Source of the DNA: Candidatus Saccharimonadota bacterium
Lineage (GTDB): Bacteria > Patescibacteriota > Saccharimonadia > Saccharimonadales > Saccharimonadaceae
Direction: 5' to 3'
Length of the DNA stretch: 64,000 bases
Assembly (NCBI GenBank): GCA_017545525.1
Contig: JAFWMT010000004.1
Span: 1-64,000, forward strand
Shown here: in pieces, positions 49,440 to 58,345 of the stretch
Position numbering within the stretch: position 1 is the first letter of the stretch
How the letters are laid out: each line of letters opens with the position of its first letter
The notes under the pieces: model-generated
Databases searched by the model: none
Told to the model about the DNA's origin: nothing
What the model saw: only the letters and a program-made list of their open reading frames with translations
Program-made: the position numbers and the translations under genes

Positions 49440-51728
49440 CTATTTTTTCTTCGTAGTTTTTCGCTTTCCGCGTTTCCCTCGGCGGGTTTTCGAACCAGTG
49501 GTCCTAACTTTTCTGCTGGTTTTCGGTTTATTTTCCAGCATCTCACGCGCCTCAGCTTCGGTAAGCTTCTTCGGGTCTTGCTCTTTTGGGATTTTGACGT
49601 TATTGCGCCTTCCAGGGCCTTTTACGTAGGGTCCATACGCCCCATTAATAATCATAATTTCACCCCAATCCGCAATAATCGAATCAACTTTCCTTTGGTA
49701 AAGCGGCAAAGCTTCTTTTAACGAAACTGTATACGGATCTAAATCTTTCATCGGGATATTATATTTCCCGCCTTTTAGATATGGTCCAAACGGTCCATTT
49801 GCCGCAACTAGCTCTACTCCATCTGGCGCTTTCCCGAGCGTACGCGGTAAATTAGGTAGCGCCAACTGCTTTAAGGCCTGTTCCAAGGTTACCGTTTTGA
49901 CTGATTTTCGTTTCGGTAAAGGCGCAAATTGGGGTTTTTCGCCCGCTTCTTTTTCATTGTCGCCCAACTGAATAAAACTGCCAGTTTTTCCCACCTTCGC
50001 ATAAATCGGCAGTCCATTTTCCGGGTGATGCCCAAGCAAACGCGCATTATTATATCTTTCTACTCCATTTGCTACTAATACCGTATCTCGAAATGGCTTA
50101 TAAAAATCTCGGAGCATCTTTACGCGCTCTAATTTTTTATCCGCGATTAAATCTAGATCTTTTTCAATATTCGCTGTGAATTTATAATCCACAATGTTTT
50201 TGAAATTATCTGTTAAGAATCCTGCTACTAATTCACCAATTGGTGTTGGCATTAGTCGACCCTTGTTGGCGCCATATTTTTCTTCGCTAATCGTGCGCGA
50301 AACCTTGCCATACTTCGCCTTTAATTCAATTATTTCCCTCTTTTCACCCTCGCTTTCGCCTTTTTCGACATAATTTCTCGCTTGAATCGCGGTCATAATT
50401 GTCGCGTATGTCGAAGGTCGCCCAATTCCTAGTTCTTCCAGTTTTTTGACCAATGAACCTTCAGTATAGCGTGCCGGCGGTTTTGCAAAAGTTTGTTTCG
50501 CTGTCAGCTCTTTGCATTCTACAGCATCGCCTTTTTTCAATTTAGGTAGTTCCGTATCTTTGCTTTTACCATAAACCTTTAAAAAGCCGTCGAAAATCAC
50601 TACTTCGCCTTTAGCAGTAAAATCGTGGCTTAATTTAATTGTGGTTTTTGCAACTTTTGCGGCTGCCATCTGCGTCGCTACTGTTCGCGCCCAAATTAAC
50701 TGGTAAAGCCGTTTCTCATACTCATTCTTCCCTGCGCTTTTAGCCGCTACGTTCGTCGGGCGAATTGCCTCATGTGCTTCTTGCGCCGAAGCATCTTTTG
50801 TCTTAAATGAACGTATTTTCAGATAGTTTTTGCCAAATTCCGATTCAATATATTTTGCAATCGCCCCGACCGCTTGTTTACTTAAATTTAGAGAGTCAGT
50901 TCTATGATAAGTGATTAAGCCTGCTTGATATAGCCCTTGCGCCGCACTCATCGTCGTGCGCGCCGAAAAACCGAGTTTCGAGTTCGCCTCAATCTGTAAT
51001 GCTGCCGTAGTAAACGGCGTTGGCGTCGCTTTCGTTCCTTCAGCCTCTTCAACATCCGTCACCTTATAATCAGCTTGGGAAAGTTCAGCTAATAAATCTT
51101 TAATTTTAGCTTCATCTTCTGGTACTTTTCCGTCATAAGTTGCATTAAAATGGTCAAATTCGCCAGTAATCTTAAAAGTAAACTTAGATTCAAATTTCTC
51201 AATCTCTTTTTCGCGCTCTACGATTAATCTTAAGGCCGGCGACTGTACTCGTCCCGCCGAAATCGCCCCCGGCACTTTACGCCTTACCATATCAGAAAGA
51301 TCGTAGCCTACTAGCATATCTAGGGTTTGCCTTGCTTGTTGGGACGAGACCATATTCATATCAACTGTTCGCGGGTGCTTAATCGCCTCATCTAATGCTG
51401 GCTTCGTAATCTCATGAAAAGTAATTCGCGCTGTATTTTTCGGTAAATCCAACACTTCGCAAAGATGCCACGAAATCGATTCTCCTTCGCGGTCTTCATC
51501 GGTTGCGAGCCAAATTTTATCGGCTTTCGCAACTTCTTTTTTTAACTCCGCAATGATTTTTTTATGTCCTTCTTCTATCTCATAAGTCACATCGAAAGTG
51601 TTTTTGTCAACTTTCGTATCCTTTCGTACATGCCCAACCGACGCCAAAACTTTAAAATCCGACCCGAGATATTTCTCGATCGTATGTGCTTTCGCCGGGC
51701 TCTCTACTATCACTAAATTCTTCGCCAT
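49440..51728 (-). CDS. topA: DNA topoisomerase I
   Basis: 762 aa type IA enzyme. TOPRIM motifs VESPAKAHTIEKYLG (~8-22) and LATDEDREGESISWHL (~74-89), then the active-site Tyr in GLITYHRTDS (~272-281). Two C-terminal repeat units (FGPYLKGGKYNIPM, YGPYVKGPGRRNNVKIP) are present in place of Cys4 zinc fingers, then a Lys/Arg-rich tail. It relaxes negative supercoils. A -10-like TATTAT lies seven bases before the ATG, so the mRNA may be leaderless. Confidence 0.97.
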   Translation of the reverse strand: MAKNLVIVESPAKAHTIEKYLGSDFKVLASVGHVRKDTKVDKNTFDVTYEIEEGHKKIIAELKKEVAKADKIWLATDEDREGESISWHLCEVLDLPKNTARITFHEITKPALDEAIKHPRTVDMNMVSSQQARQTLDMLVGYDLSDMVRRKVPGAISAGRVQSPALRLIVEREKEIEKFESKFTFKITGEFDHFNATYDGKVPEDEAKIKDLLAELSQADYKVTDVEEAEGTKATPTPFTTAALQIEANSKLGFSARTTMSAAQGLYQAGLITYHRTDSLNLSKQAVGAIAKYIESEFGKNYLKIRSFKTKDASAQEAHEAIRPTNVAAKSAGKNEYEKRLYQLIWARTVATQMAAAKVAKTTIKLSHDFTAKGEVVIFDGFLKVYGKSKDTELPKLKKGDAVECKELTAKQTFAKPPARYTEGSLVKKLEELGIGRPSTYATIMTAIQARNYVEKGESEGEKREIIELKAKYGKVSRTISEEKYGANKGRLMPTPIGELVAGFLTDNFKNIVDYKFTANIEKDLDLIADKKLERVKMLRDFYKPFRDTVLVANGVERYNNARLLGHHPENGLPIYAKVGKTGSFIQLGDNEKEAGEKPQFAPLPKRKSVKTVTLEQALKQLALPNLPRTLGKAPDGVELVAANGPFGPYLKGGKYNIPMKDLDPYTVSLKEALPLYQRKVDSIIADWGEIMIINGAYGPYVKGPGRRNNVKIPKEQDPKKLTEAEAREMLENKPKTSRKVRTTGSKTRRGKRGKRKTTKKK

Positions 51729-51782
51729 ATAATATATAATATCACATCACGCAAGCATAAGAGCATTAATTATCTTATAGAT

Positions 51783-52109
51783 TCATTTGCTTTTTATTTT
51801 TTTGGTTTTCTTTAAAAAAATTATTAAAACTATGAAGGAAATGACCAAAGGATATAATAGAAAAGCAGCTATTATGCCTCCAGCACAATCTGAACCTTTG
51901 CAACCATAAAGTGCGAATACGCAACCAATAAACACAACTAATGAGAAGATAAAAACAGATAGAGAAATACGAACAATGACACGATAAGTAGACAGTTTCT
52001 TTTTCACCTCTTTACTATTATTTTTCGGATTCTCATTGATGTCATTATTGAATAGTTTTTTCGCTTCCGTCATCTTTTCCTGATTACTTTTCAAAATATC
52101 ATTATCCAT
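51783..52109 (-). CDS. Small two-helix membrane protein, 108 aa
   Basis: Start at ATG 52109, six bases after TATAAT; the earlier in-frame GTG overlaps the -10 box and is unlikely. A charged N terminus (~1-40) precedes two membrane helices (~45-66 and ~75-98) with two cysteines between them, and a basic tail. The family is not recognised. A riboswitch-like RNA with a terminator lies immediately upstream on the same strand. Confidence 0.65.
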   Translation of the reverse strand: MDNDILKSNQEKMTEAKKLFNNDINENPKNNSKEVKKKLSTYRVIVRISLSVFIFSLVVFIGCVFALYGCKGSDCAGGIIAAFLLYPLVISFIVLIIFLKKTKKIKSK

Positions 52110-52129
52110 AAGCTCATTATAGCACAAAA

Positions 52130-52154
52130 AAGCCTCAGGTAAGGGTGGGCATCA
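52130..52154 (-). terminator. Terminator upstream of 108-aa gene
   Basis: AGCCTCAGGT/ACCTGAGGCT stem followed by TTTTTT on the minus strand, ~20 bases before the gene's own -10 box. Confidence 0.85.
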
Positions 52155-52260
52155 CCTGAGGCTATTTTGGCCCTCTAACGCTTCTCTTATTTATACCGGG
52201 GAGACCCCGGAGCGTAACCCACCTCACACAATATTGGGGCCCGCCGGTTAGAGGGATTGC
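52155..52260 (-). ncRNA. Orphan riboswitch-like structured RNA
   Basis: A 9-bp closing stem CCCTCTAAC/GTTAGAGGG (arms near 52172-52180 and 52245-52253) encloses ~65 nt with a CCGGG-GAGA-CCCGG GNRA-capped hairpin (on the plus strand). It is followed on the minus strand by a terminator and then a membrane-protein gene. This aptamer-terminator layout looks like a riboswitch or small RNA, but I match it to no known class. Confidence 0.45.
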
Positions 52261-52465
52261 TAAGCCTTCGAAATAGTCCTTTCAAAAGTGGAGGTAATAC
52301 TTATAACTTTCAAACCATGAAGAAATTTAAAAGCCGAAAGGGTTTCAAAAGCTCGCAATTTCTGCTATACTGGAAGCAGTATAGCTGAAATTATAACTTA
52401 TTTAGGTGCGGTGTGGCACTTTTTTCAAGTACCAACTGTCTTAATTATATCACAGGAGTATAAAT
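52261..52465. other. Intergenic region upstream of dprA
   Basis: No gene is seen. It has an AATTTC-t-GCTATACTG-gaag-CAGTATAGC-t-GAAATT palindrome (~52355-52388) and a small GTGC/GGCAC stem before TTTTTT (~52409-52430). These could form a plus-strand terminator or an operator upstream of dprA. Confidence 0.4.
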
Positions 52466-53446
52466 ATGTCAACACTTTTTTCACACTTTCTTACAAAAAT
52501 CAACCAAATTACGCCCCTAGAACATAATTTTACAGAGGTGTTAGACACTATTGCGGTTAAGCCTAAAACATTGTATTTTTATGGAAAATTACCAGAAAAT
52601 GTGTCAAAAACGGAAGGAGCACAGAATAAAGGAGAACATAAAAATTGTAATAAATCAAGCGAAAAAACCCGAACAGAGCGTCCGAAAACTGTTGCAATTG
52701 TCGGTTCTCGCCATAATACCAGATACGGCGAAGAAATTGCTTATCAACTTGCCTTTACGCTTGCGAAAAAAGGAGTAGTTATCATTTCCGGCCTCGCCTA
52801 CGGTATAGATAGCATTGCTCATGAAGGCTGCCTTGACGCCGATGGGCTTACTGTCGCTGTGCTCGGTACCCCTATTGACGAAATCTATCCTAGGACTCAT
52901 AAGCCTCTCGCCTGTCAGATTATTAAACATAACGGAGCAATCCTCTCCGAATACGCCCCTGGCGCTAAAATTACTCCTAAATGGACCTTTTTAGAACGCA
53001 ACCGCCTTATTTCTGGTCTTTCAGATATTGTTGTCGTAGTTGAGGCGGCCGAAAGATCCGGTTCTCTTAACACCGCTGCCCATGCCCTCGCACAGGGTAA
53101 AGAAGTTTTTGCTGTTCCAGGTAACATTACTAATCCCTATTCTCAAGGCTGCAATAAACTCATCAAACAGGGCGCAAATCCCTATACCGAGCCAGATGAC
53201 ATTTTAAGATTACTCTTCCCTGATGATTATCTAAAAAATCGCCAAAAACCAGATCAGATGTTACTCTTTGGTGATAGCGAAGAAGAAACGAAAATTTTAA
53301 GAGCTATCGCTGATGGCCTACGAAACGGAGAAGATATCGTCGAAAAACTAGGGATATCAATCGGAACCTTTAACGAAACTATTACTATTCTCGAGATAAA
53401 ATCCAGAGTTCGCTCGCTCGGGGCGAATAACTGGGCTCTGGCGTAA
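52466..53446 (+). CDS. dprA: DNA processing protein DprA
   Basis: 326 aa. The Rossmann core is clear: VAIVGSRHNTRYGEE (~74-88), ISGLAYGIDSIAHEGCL (~110-126), LGTPIDEIYP (~135-144), FLERNRLISGLSDIVVVVEA (~171-190), GSLNTAAHALAQGKEVFAVPG (~194-214). The C-terminal winged helix DML1-like part is present. DprA loads RecA on incoming DNA in natural transformation, so this organism may take up DNA. CAGGAG precedes the ATG. Confidence 0.95.
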   Translation: MSTLFSHFLTKINQITPLEHNFTEVLDTIAVKPKTLYFYGKLPENVSKTEGAQNKGEHKNCNKSSEKTRTERPKTVAIVGSRHNTRYGEEIAYQLAFTLAKKGVVIISGLAYGIDSIAHEGCLDADGLTVAVLGTPIDEIYPRTHKPLACQIIKHNGAILSEYAPGAKITPKWTFLERNRLISGLSDIVVVVEAAERSGSLNTAAHALAQGKEVFAVPGNITNPYSQGCNKLIKQGANPYTEPDDILRLLFPDDYLKNRQKPDQMLLFGDSEEETKILRAIADGLRNGEDIVEKLGISIGTFNETITILEIKSRVRSLGANNWALA

Positions 53447-53448
53447 AA

Positions 53449-53967
53449 TTAGATGGTCTCTTCAATTTTTTCGGTAATTTCCGCCAATATCTCGGGTAAT
53501 TTCGCCTTTTCTTCAGGAGTGAATTTCGATAGTACAAAATCTATATCGCCCATCTTCAGCCTCAATTCATCATTCCCTGTCCCTACTCTTATCCGCGGAT
53601 ACTCTGATGTTCCTAACATACTATCAATCGATTTTAACCCGTTATTTCCTCCTGCCGCCCCAGAAGCACGAAACCTAATTTTTCCAAATTCCAAATCAAA
53701 ATTATCACAAATTACTAAAATATCAGAGGCAGGAATCTTGTAATACCTCATAAATTCAGCCACTACTCGCCCTGTATCATTGTAGTATTCTTGCGGCTTA
53801 ATGTAAAAAACGTCATCTTTTCTGCCCCAAATTGCTCCAAATTTCAGTTTTTCGTTCCATTCCAGTTTTTTTACCTTAAAAAAGTAATCCAACGCTAAAA
53901 ACCCGACGTTGTGCCTCGTAAAGTTATATTGATTCCCAGGATTCCCTAATCCTACTATTAATTTCAT
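53449..53967 (-). CDS. pth: Peptidyl-tRNA hydrolase
   Basis: 172 aa from ATG 53967, which follows TATAAT by seven bases; an ATG 15 codons upstream would precede the promoter. Motifs GLGNPGNQYNFTRHNVGF (~6-23, catalytic His20 in RHN), KPQEYYNDTG (~57-66) and FGKIRFRASGAAGGNNGLKS (~92-111) are typical. It recycles peptidyl-tRNA released from stalled ribosomes. Confidence 0.95.
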   Translation of the reverse strand: MKLIVGLGNPGNQYNFTRHNVGFLALDYFFKVKKLEWNEKLKFGAIWGRKDDVFYIKPQEYYNDTGRVVAEFMRYYKIPASDILVICDNFDLEFGKIRFRASGAAGGNNGLKSIDSMLGTSEYPRIRVGTGNDELRLKMGDIDFVLSKFTPEEKAKLPEILAEITEKIEETI

Positions 53968-54023
53968 ATCTGTAATTATACCATAAAAATGCCCCGCATA
54001 AAAGCGGGGCAAAAGGTGGGAGT

Positions 54024-55643
54024 TTACGGCCTACGCCGGTTTTCTTGCTGACGCTTAGCAATCATTTTTACTAACGGATGTCTTACGACCTCTTCATCAG
54101 TAAAACAAACCTGTGCGACCATTGGATCATCATATAGCAATCTCGATGCATACACCAGCCCATTATTCGTTTCGTCTAAATAAGGGGCATGAATCTGATG
54201 AATATCGCCGGTCAGCACGATTTTTCCGTCTAGACCAATACGTTTAATCAGTGTGTCTGCCTGGGAGATGTTTTGATCCTGGAATTCGTCATAAATGGCG
54301 AGTTCATAGGCAAAATCACGTCCACGAGCTTTGTCAATCGGGATACTTGAGAACCAATTGCTCCAGATTAAATTAACTACATCTTTCAGTTTTTCCTTAA
54401 TTGACCGTTTACCATTACACGAATCAGTAATCGGATTGCCCTTAGAATCGTAGGTACATTTGCCGTTGGTTCCATATCTGTGCAAATTCTCTAACTCTTT
54501 CCTGAACGTACAGTCTTCTTGGAGTAGATAATTACGCAGAGCGTTTTTAAGCGGCTGCACATCTGGATCCATTTTTTCGTCCAAATCTCCAGGCAGAGCC
54601 CCGATATCATTACGGGTTTCGCACGGCACCGCCGTCACGCCAATAAATTTGCCTTCCTTACAAGCATTGTAGCCATAGATTGTTGCCATATAGGTTTTAC
54701 CAGAACCAGCCGGACCAGTGCAGATTACCGCCGAAATATCCGGATCCATCAAAGCCTCGGCATAAATTGCTTGCCCAGCAGTCTTAATGCATCCAGGAAA
54801 ATTCGGAGCATATCGTAGTGCTACAATCGCATCTTCATCTCGGTCATAGCGCCCAATATGACAAAATTCCGGATTTTCTAACGGGTTGAATAAGATTGGG
54901 TAGTCCTCTTCTCTCGCCAGGTTCATCACAATGAATTCGTTGGCAGCTAACTCCGGTTCCATCGGCATAAACTCTTTAAAAGTTACGTAATCTAACCGGT
55001 GTTCGTAATAGAACTCGTCAAACAACTTTTTCGGAACAGTAAGGTCTCGTCTGCCGGTGTAAGGCTTGGGATATTTATAGCCGTAACGGCTAGTTTTAAT
55101 CCCCCGTTCTCTTGCCCGGACCGCTAGACCATTATCGTTCGTCAGCAATGTAACATTTCGTGCCTCTTTACTAATAAAGACACCGCCACTTTTGCTCAGA
55201 AATTCATCAATGGTATAACCGCTTTCATGCATCATCACTGTTAGAGTAGCTAAGATAATTTGTCCGTCCATATCATTTTCCGAAGGGCTAAAAGCTAATT
55301 TACTCTTAAAATCTTTATGAACTGGCAAAATCGAAATTAGCTGATCGGTAGATGGAACTTCGACCGACGCTTCTAAATTATAGGTTTGCGTAATTGAATA
55401 AACCTCTCCTTCAACTAACTCCCTTAACCGTCTCAGGATGACTCGTGCCGCTTTACCACGGTCAGATTTCTCCTTTTTGAAGCTTGACAACTCCCTTACG
55501 ACTGCTGTCGGAATCACAAGATGTGCTCCACATAAATCGATGGTTGGTTCTTCTGGTTGCATTACTCCAGTGCCAGGTATGATATCGACATAATCGACCA
55601 ATACATTAGTATCCACTACGAAAATAGGTCGCTTTTCTGGCAT
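54024..55643 (-). CDS. PIN-PhoH fusion ATPase
   Basis: 539 aa from ATG 55643, seven bases after an AAGGAGG site. N-terminal PIN nuclease domain with VVDTNVLVDYVD (~6-17) and further acids (~123-126, NDMD; LLTNDNG ~164-170). C-terminal PhoH ATPase with CTGPAGSGKTYMATI (~312-326) and a DEFQDQN Walker B (~460). PhoH2-type fusions are described as RNA helicase-RNases, in some genomes as toxins with an antitoxin. No antitoxin gene is adjacent, so a general RNA-processing role is more likely. Confidence 0.9.
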   Translation of the reverse strand: MPEKRPIFVVDTNVLVDYVDIIPGTGVMQPEEPTIDLCGAHLVIPTAVVRELSSFKKEKSDRGKAARVILRRLRELVEGEVYSITQTYNLEASVEVPSTDQLISILPVHKDFKSKLAFSPSENDMDGQIILATLTVMMHESGYTIDEFLSKSGGVFISKEARNVTLLTNDNGLAVRARERGIKTSRYGYKYPKPYTGRRDLTVPKKLFDEFYYEHRLDYVTFKEFMPMEPELAANEFIVMNLAREEDYPILFNPLENPEFCHIGRYDRDEDAIVALRYAPNFPGCIKTAGQAIYAEALMDPDISAVICTGPAGSGKTYMATIYGYNACKEGKFIGVTAVPCETRNDIGALPGDLDEKMDPDVQPLKNALRNYLLQEDCTFRKELENLHRYGTNGKCTYDSKGNPITDSCNGKRSIKEKLKDVVNLIWSNWFSSIPIDKARGRDFAYELAIYDEFQDQNISQADTLIKRIGLDGKIVLTGDIHQIHAPYLDETNNGLVYASRLLYDDPMVAQVCFTDEEVVRHPLVKMIAKRQQENRRRP

Positions 55644-55732
55644 CTTCATCCCTCCTTTTTAATGTGCGTAATGTTCTAGCAAAAAGAGCCAGTTAAAAAC
55701 TCGCTCCCACCTTCTTTCCATTTTAGCACAAA

Positions 55733-57097
55733 TTATTGGTTTTTGTCATTTCTAAACGAGAACATAATTGGTGTCCCGACAAACGGGTATTTCTCTCTGA
55801 TTTTTCGTTCCAAAAACCGTTTCCACGACCAATGCAAAAGTTCCATTTCGCGCCCATGTACAACAAGCCAGGGCGGACAAACATCGGTCTGAACAATATA
55901 TTTCGGCTTCGGCCGGGTATTTTTTAATCCCGCCGGCGGATGCGAAACAATTGCCTCATTTAAAATCTTATTTAGTTCTGAAGTTTTAATTTCCAAATGT
56001 CGGTTTTCATTAATTTCCGTTGCTAGCTCAAATAATTTTGTCACATTTTTCCCAGTTTCCGAACTAGTAACTAATACTGGTGCATATGGAATAAAATCAA
56101 AATCTTGTTCAAGGTTATCAAGGATAGCGTCAACATCATCAACTAAATCGATTTTTGTCACTACTACGACAATTCCCTTCCCCGCTTCGACAATTTGCCC
56201 CGCCAGTGATTGGTCTAATTTACTATGCGGTTCGGTCGAATCAACCAAAAGCGCACAAACATCCGCTTCTTCGATCGCTGCCAAACTCCGAATCGCCGAG
56301 AATTTTTCAATCCCCACTTCCCTTTTCCCAGGCTTTCTCAACCCAGCTGTGTCTAAAATTTCAACTTCGTTCCCTTTATATTTTATTCTAACTCGATTTA
56401 CATCCCTAGTCGTCCCCTGTTTCGAACTCACAATCGCCTGTTGCTTTTTTGCCAACGTATTAAACAACGACGATTTCCCAACATTCGGCCGCCCAATCAA
56501 CGCAACTTTAAGAGGAGTTTGGGAATCCTCCTCTCGAGGGCTTACGGAGGTTACGACCGAGTATGAGGGCGCTTCGCCCGTGACGACGGGCCGAAGCGAC
56601 CCGTCCCGAGAGAGGACGGATTCCAACCTCCTTACTAAATTCGCGATGCCTTGTCCGGTAGTCGCCGAAACCCGAAATGTCTCGTTTTCTTTGATACCTA
56701 ATCTTAAAAATTCGTTATTATCTAGAGATTCTCCTAAATCTGTCTTATTTAAGACTAAAAAGACCGGTTTTCGCGACTTTAAGGCTTTTTTCGCAATCTC
56801 TTTATCCCGAAAATCCGGATATTTCGCCGAATCTAATACCACTAAAATCATGTCTGCCGAAGAAATCGCATCCTCAATCTGATTTTGAATCGAAGCCTCG
56901 AAATCATCTGTCGGGTCCTTTAACCCTGCTGTATCAACTAAGATGAACTGATTATCGATCGTCGCTACTACATTATCTCTAGTTGTTCCCTCTTCACGCG
57001 CTACAATCGCAATATTTTTACGCGCCATCCGATTTAAAATGCTTGATTTTCCAGCATTTGTCTGTCCAATTAGAGCTACAATCGGTAAACGTTTCAT
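55733..57097 (-). CDS. der: Ribosome-assembly GTPase Der (EngA)
   Basis: 454 aa with two G domains: GQTNAGKSSIL (~10-20) with DTAGLKD and NKTD, and GRPNVGKSSLF (~203-213) with DTAGLRK and TKID, then a KH-like C terminus. The first P-loop reads GQTNAGKS instead of the usual GRPNVGKS. The interdomain linker (~165-195, including GEAPSYSVVTSVSP) is encoded by a GC-rich 103-bp palindromic insert (56522-56624). Der acts in 50S assembly. TATGAT lies six bases before the ATG. Confidence 0.95.
   Translation of the reverse strand: MKRLPIVALIGQTNAGKSSILNRMARKNIAIVAREEGTTRDNVVATIDNQFILVDTAGLKDPTDDFEASIQNQIEDAISSADMILVVLDSAKYPDFRDKEIAKKALKSRKPVFLVLNKTDLGESLDNNEFLRLGIKENETFRVSATTGQGIANLVRRLESVLSRDGSLRPVVTGEAPSYSVVTSVSPREEDSQTPLKVALIGRPNVGKSSLFNTLAKKQQAIVSSKQGTTRDVNRVRIKYKGNEVEILDTAGLRKPGKREVGIEKFSAIRSLAAIEEADVCALLVDSTEPHSKLDQSLAGQIVEAGKGIVVVVTKIDLVDDVDAILDNLEQDFDFIPYAPVLVTSSETGKNVTKLFELATEINENRHLEIKTSELNKILNEAIVSHPPAGLKNTRPKPKYIVQTDVCPPWLVVHGREMELLHWSWKRFLERKIREKYPFVGTPIMFSFRNDKNQ
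56522..56624. repeat. 103-bp palindromic element in frame within der
   Basis: Outer arms GGAATCC-TCCTCTC (56522-56535) and GAGAGGA-C-GGATTCC (~56610-56624) pair with one bulge. Inside is a long GC-rich hairpin CGCTTCG-CCCGT-GACG-ACGGG-c-CGAAGCG (~56570-56598), next to the right arm. The layout (arms, ~45-base loop, hairpin beside one arm) matches the priA element. Confidence 0.75.
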
Positions 57098-57195
57098 AAA
57101 ATAATCATAACAGAATTGACTTTTTTCGTCAAGTATGGTATAATGATAAGATACGAGTATCTTACTGGCACATTAAAATATAAGGGGGTAAAAGA

Positions 57196-57642
57196 ATGAT
57201 TGACGCATTTGCCGACTGGCTAAAGTCGATATTTGGCCGTCTCAGAGATGAGCAGTCTAAAGAGTTATCTCTCTTGATTCAGTCCTACCGGGCTGAATTA
57301 AGTAGATTCTATGATCTAGAAGATGAGATAGAAGCCTTGCCGAAAGACGAAGCAACTGATAATGCTGTTGCGAGCATCAAATCGATGCTTGCATATACAG
57401 AGAAAACCTTTTTCGAGACTCGGAAAAGGACTGACCTCATTGATGAGAGGCAAGTATTGTATCGCAAAAGTGCGTTTGTGCTTGCCGAAGCCAATAAATT
57501 TCTTGAAAAGGTGATCTTTTTTAAGAATAACGAGATTGGCGTAAGAAAGAAAGAAATTGAAGAAGCTAGCCTGATTGCTAGCAATGCATTATGCACTTCA
57601 GAATTTTCTTTTCAAATCTTATTAGGGAAATATATAAAGTGA
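57196..57642 (+). CDS. Hypothetical helical protein, first of a paralogous pair
   Basis: 148 aa, helical, charged. The part LYRKSAFVLAEANKFLEKVIFFKNNEI...KKEIEEASLIASNALCTSEFS (~95-140) lines up with the next gene's product. I do not recognise the family. The promoter has TATAAT (~57138) and a palindrome AGATAC-GA-GTATCT just downstream of it; AAGGGGG precedes the ATG. The two genes form a 2-gene operon ended by a terminator. Confidence 0.65.
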   Translation: MIDAFADWLKSIFGRLRDEQSKELSLLIQSYRAELSRFYDLEDEIEALPKDEATDNAVASIKSMLAYTEKTFFETRKRTDLIDERQVLYRKSAFVLAEANKFLEKVIFFKNNEIGVRKKEIEEASLIASNALCTSEFSFQILLGKYIK

Positions 57643-57657
57643 TTAGGGAGGGACGTT

Positions 57658-58074
57658 ATGCCGGTATTCAACATTTTCACAAAAGAAAAAAAGAGGCAGC
57701 AAGAAATGTTGTCAATCGCAAAGCTCTCGTATAAAAACGAGCGTCGAAAGTTTTTGGAACTTGAGAAAAAATATCATATTTCAGATTCTGAAAACGACAT
57801 CGTAGGTTGCCTAGTTAGCACCATCAACTTAATGGTTGACGATCTTCGCCTAGCACTTCGAGCTAAATTATCACTCGAAGAAGAGGCGACGTTGTATAGG
57901 AGTAGTGCTTCAACCATATCGAAAGCAAACTCCTTCATGAATAAATTTCTTGTTTTTAAGAAAATCGGAAAACGAGAGTTTGAAGAAGCTAAGGCAATCG
58001 AAGACGCCGCTTTCTATAAAGCGAGCGAGTTTAGCAAGCTCTTTGCCAACGCATCCAGCGTAAAAACTCTATAA
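57658..58074 (+). CDS. Hypothetical helical protein, second of the pair
   Basis: 138 aa. Its C-terminal half (LYRSSASTISKANSFMNKFLVFKK...EFEEAKAIEDAAFYKASEFS) is paralogous to that of the preceding gene, indicating an old tandem duplication. The N-terminal halves are much more divergent. No domain known to me. GGGAGG precedes the ATG; the spacing is 15 bases. Confidence 0.65.
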   Translation: MPVFNIFTKEKKRQQEMLSIAKLSYKNERRKFLELEKKYHISDSENDIVGCLVSTINLMVDDLRLALRAKLSLEEEATLYRSSASTISKANSFMNKFLVFKKIGKREFEEAKAIEDAAFYKASEFSKLFANASSVKTL

Positions 58075-58098
58075 CTGGGCCAAAAGCCCAGTTTTTTC
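58072..58098 (+). terminator. Terminator of paralogous pair
   Basis: AACTGGGC-CAAAA-GCCCAGTT followed by T run, immediately at the stop codon. Confidence 0.88.
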
Positions 58099-58135
58099 AT
58101 ATTTCACCTTGATATTAATAAAATGAAACAAAAAC

Positions 58136-58308
58136 AAGCCATAAATGGCTTCTTTTTATTTCTATGGTTATCTCGGCGGGATAAGACTTTTGCTAAAGCA
58201 AAAGTCTCTCCTTCTGCGTCATTCGGTATTAGAATAATAAATTATTCTAATACCTCATTTCCTTGAAGTAGCGAACCCTCCGGGTTCGTCCCCCGCCAAA
58301 ATATCAGA
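58136..58308. repeat. tRNA-Glu tail copy with palindromes
   Basis: Read on the minus strand, a partial copy of the tRNA-Glu 3' end (58165-58182, 17 of 18 matching 58346-58363) is followed by its own terminator AAGCCATTTATGGCTT and T run (58136-58151). Between the real tRNA and the copy lie palindromes AGACTTTTGCT/AGCAAAAGTCT (58184-58207), GGTATTAGAATAA/TTATTCTAATACC (58225-58254) and GAACCC-TCC-GGGTTC (~58273-58287). No gene is seen. Confidence 0.75.
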
Positions 58309-58345
58309 ATTAAAAATGAATCCTAAAAGGATTCTTTTTTAATTC
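58309..58345 (-). terminator. Terminator of tRNA-Glu
   Basis: GAATCC-TTTTA-GGATTC followed by ATTTTT, within a larger AATTAAAAA/TTTTTAATT repeat, minus strand. Confidence 0.8.

Noticed and set aside
54024-55643. Toxin-antitoxin pair for the PIN-PhoH protein
   Set aside because: No small antitoxin-like gene lies upstream; the neighbour is der, and the PIN-PhoH gene has its own SD.
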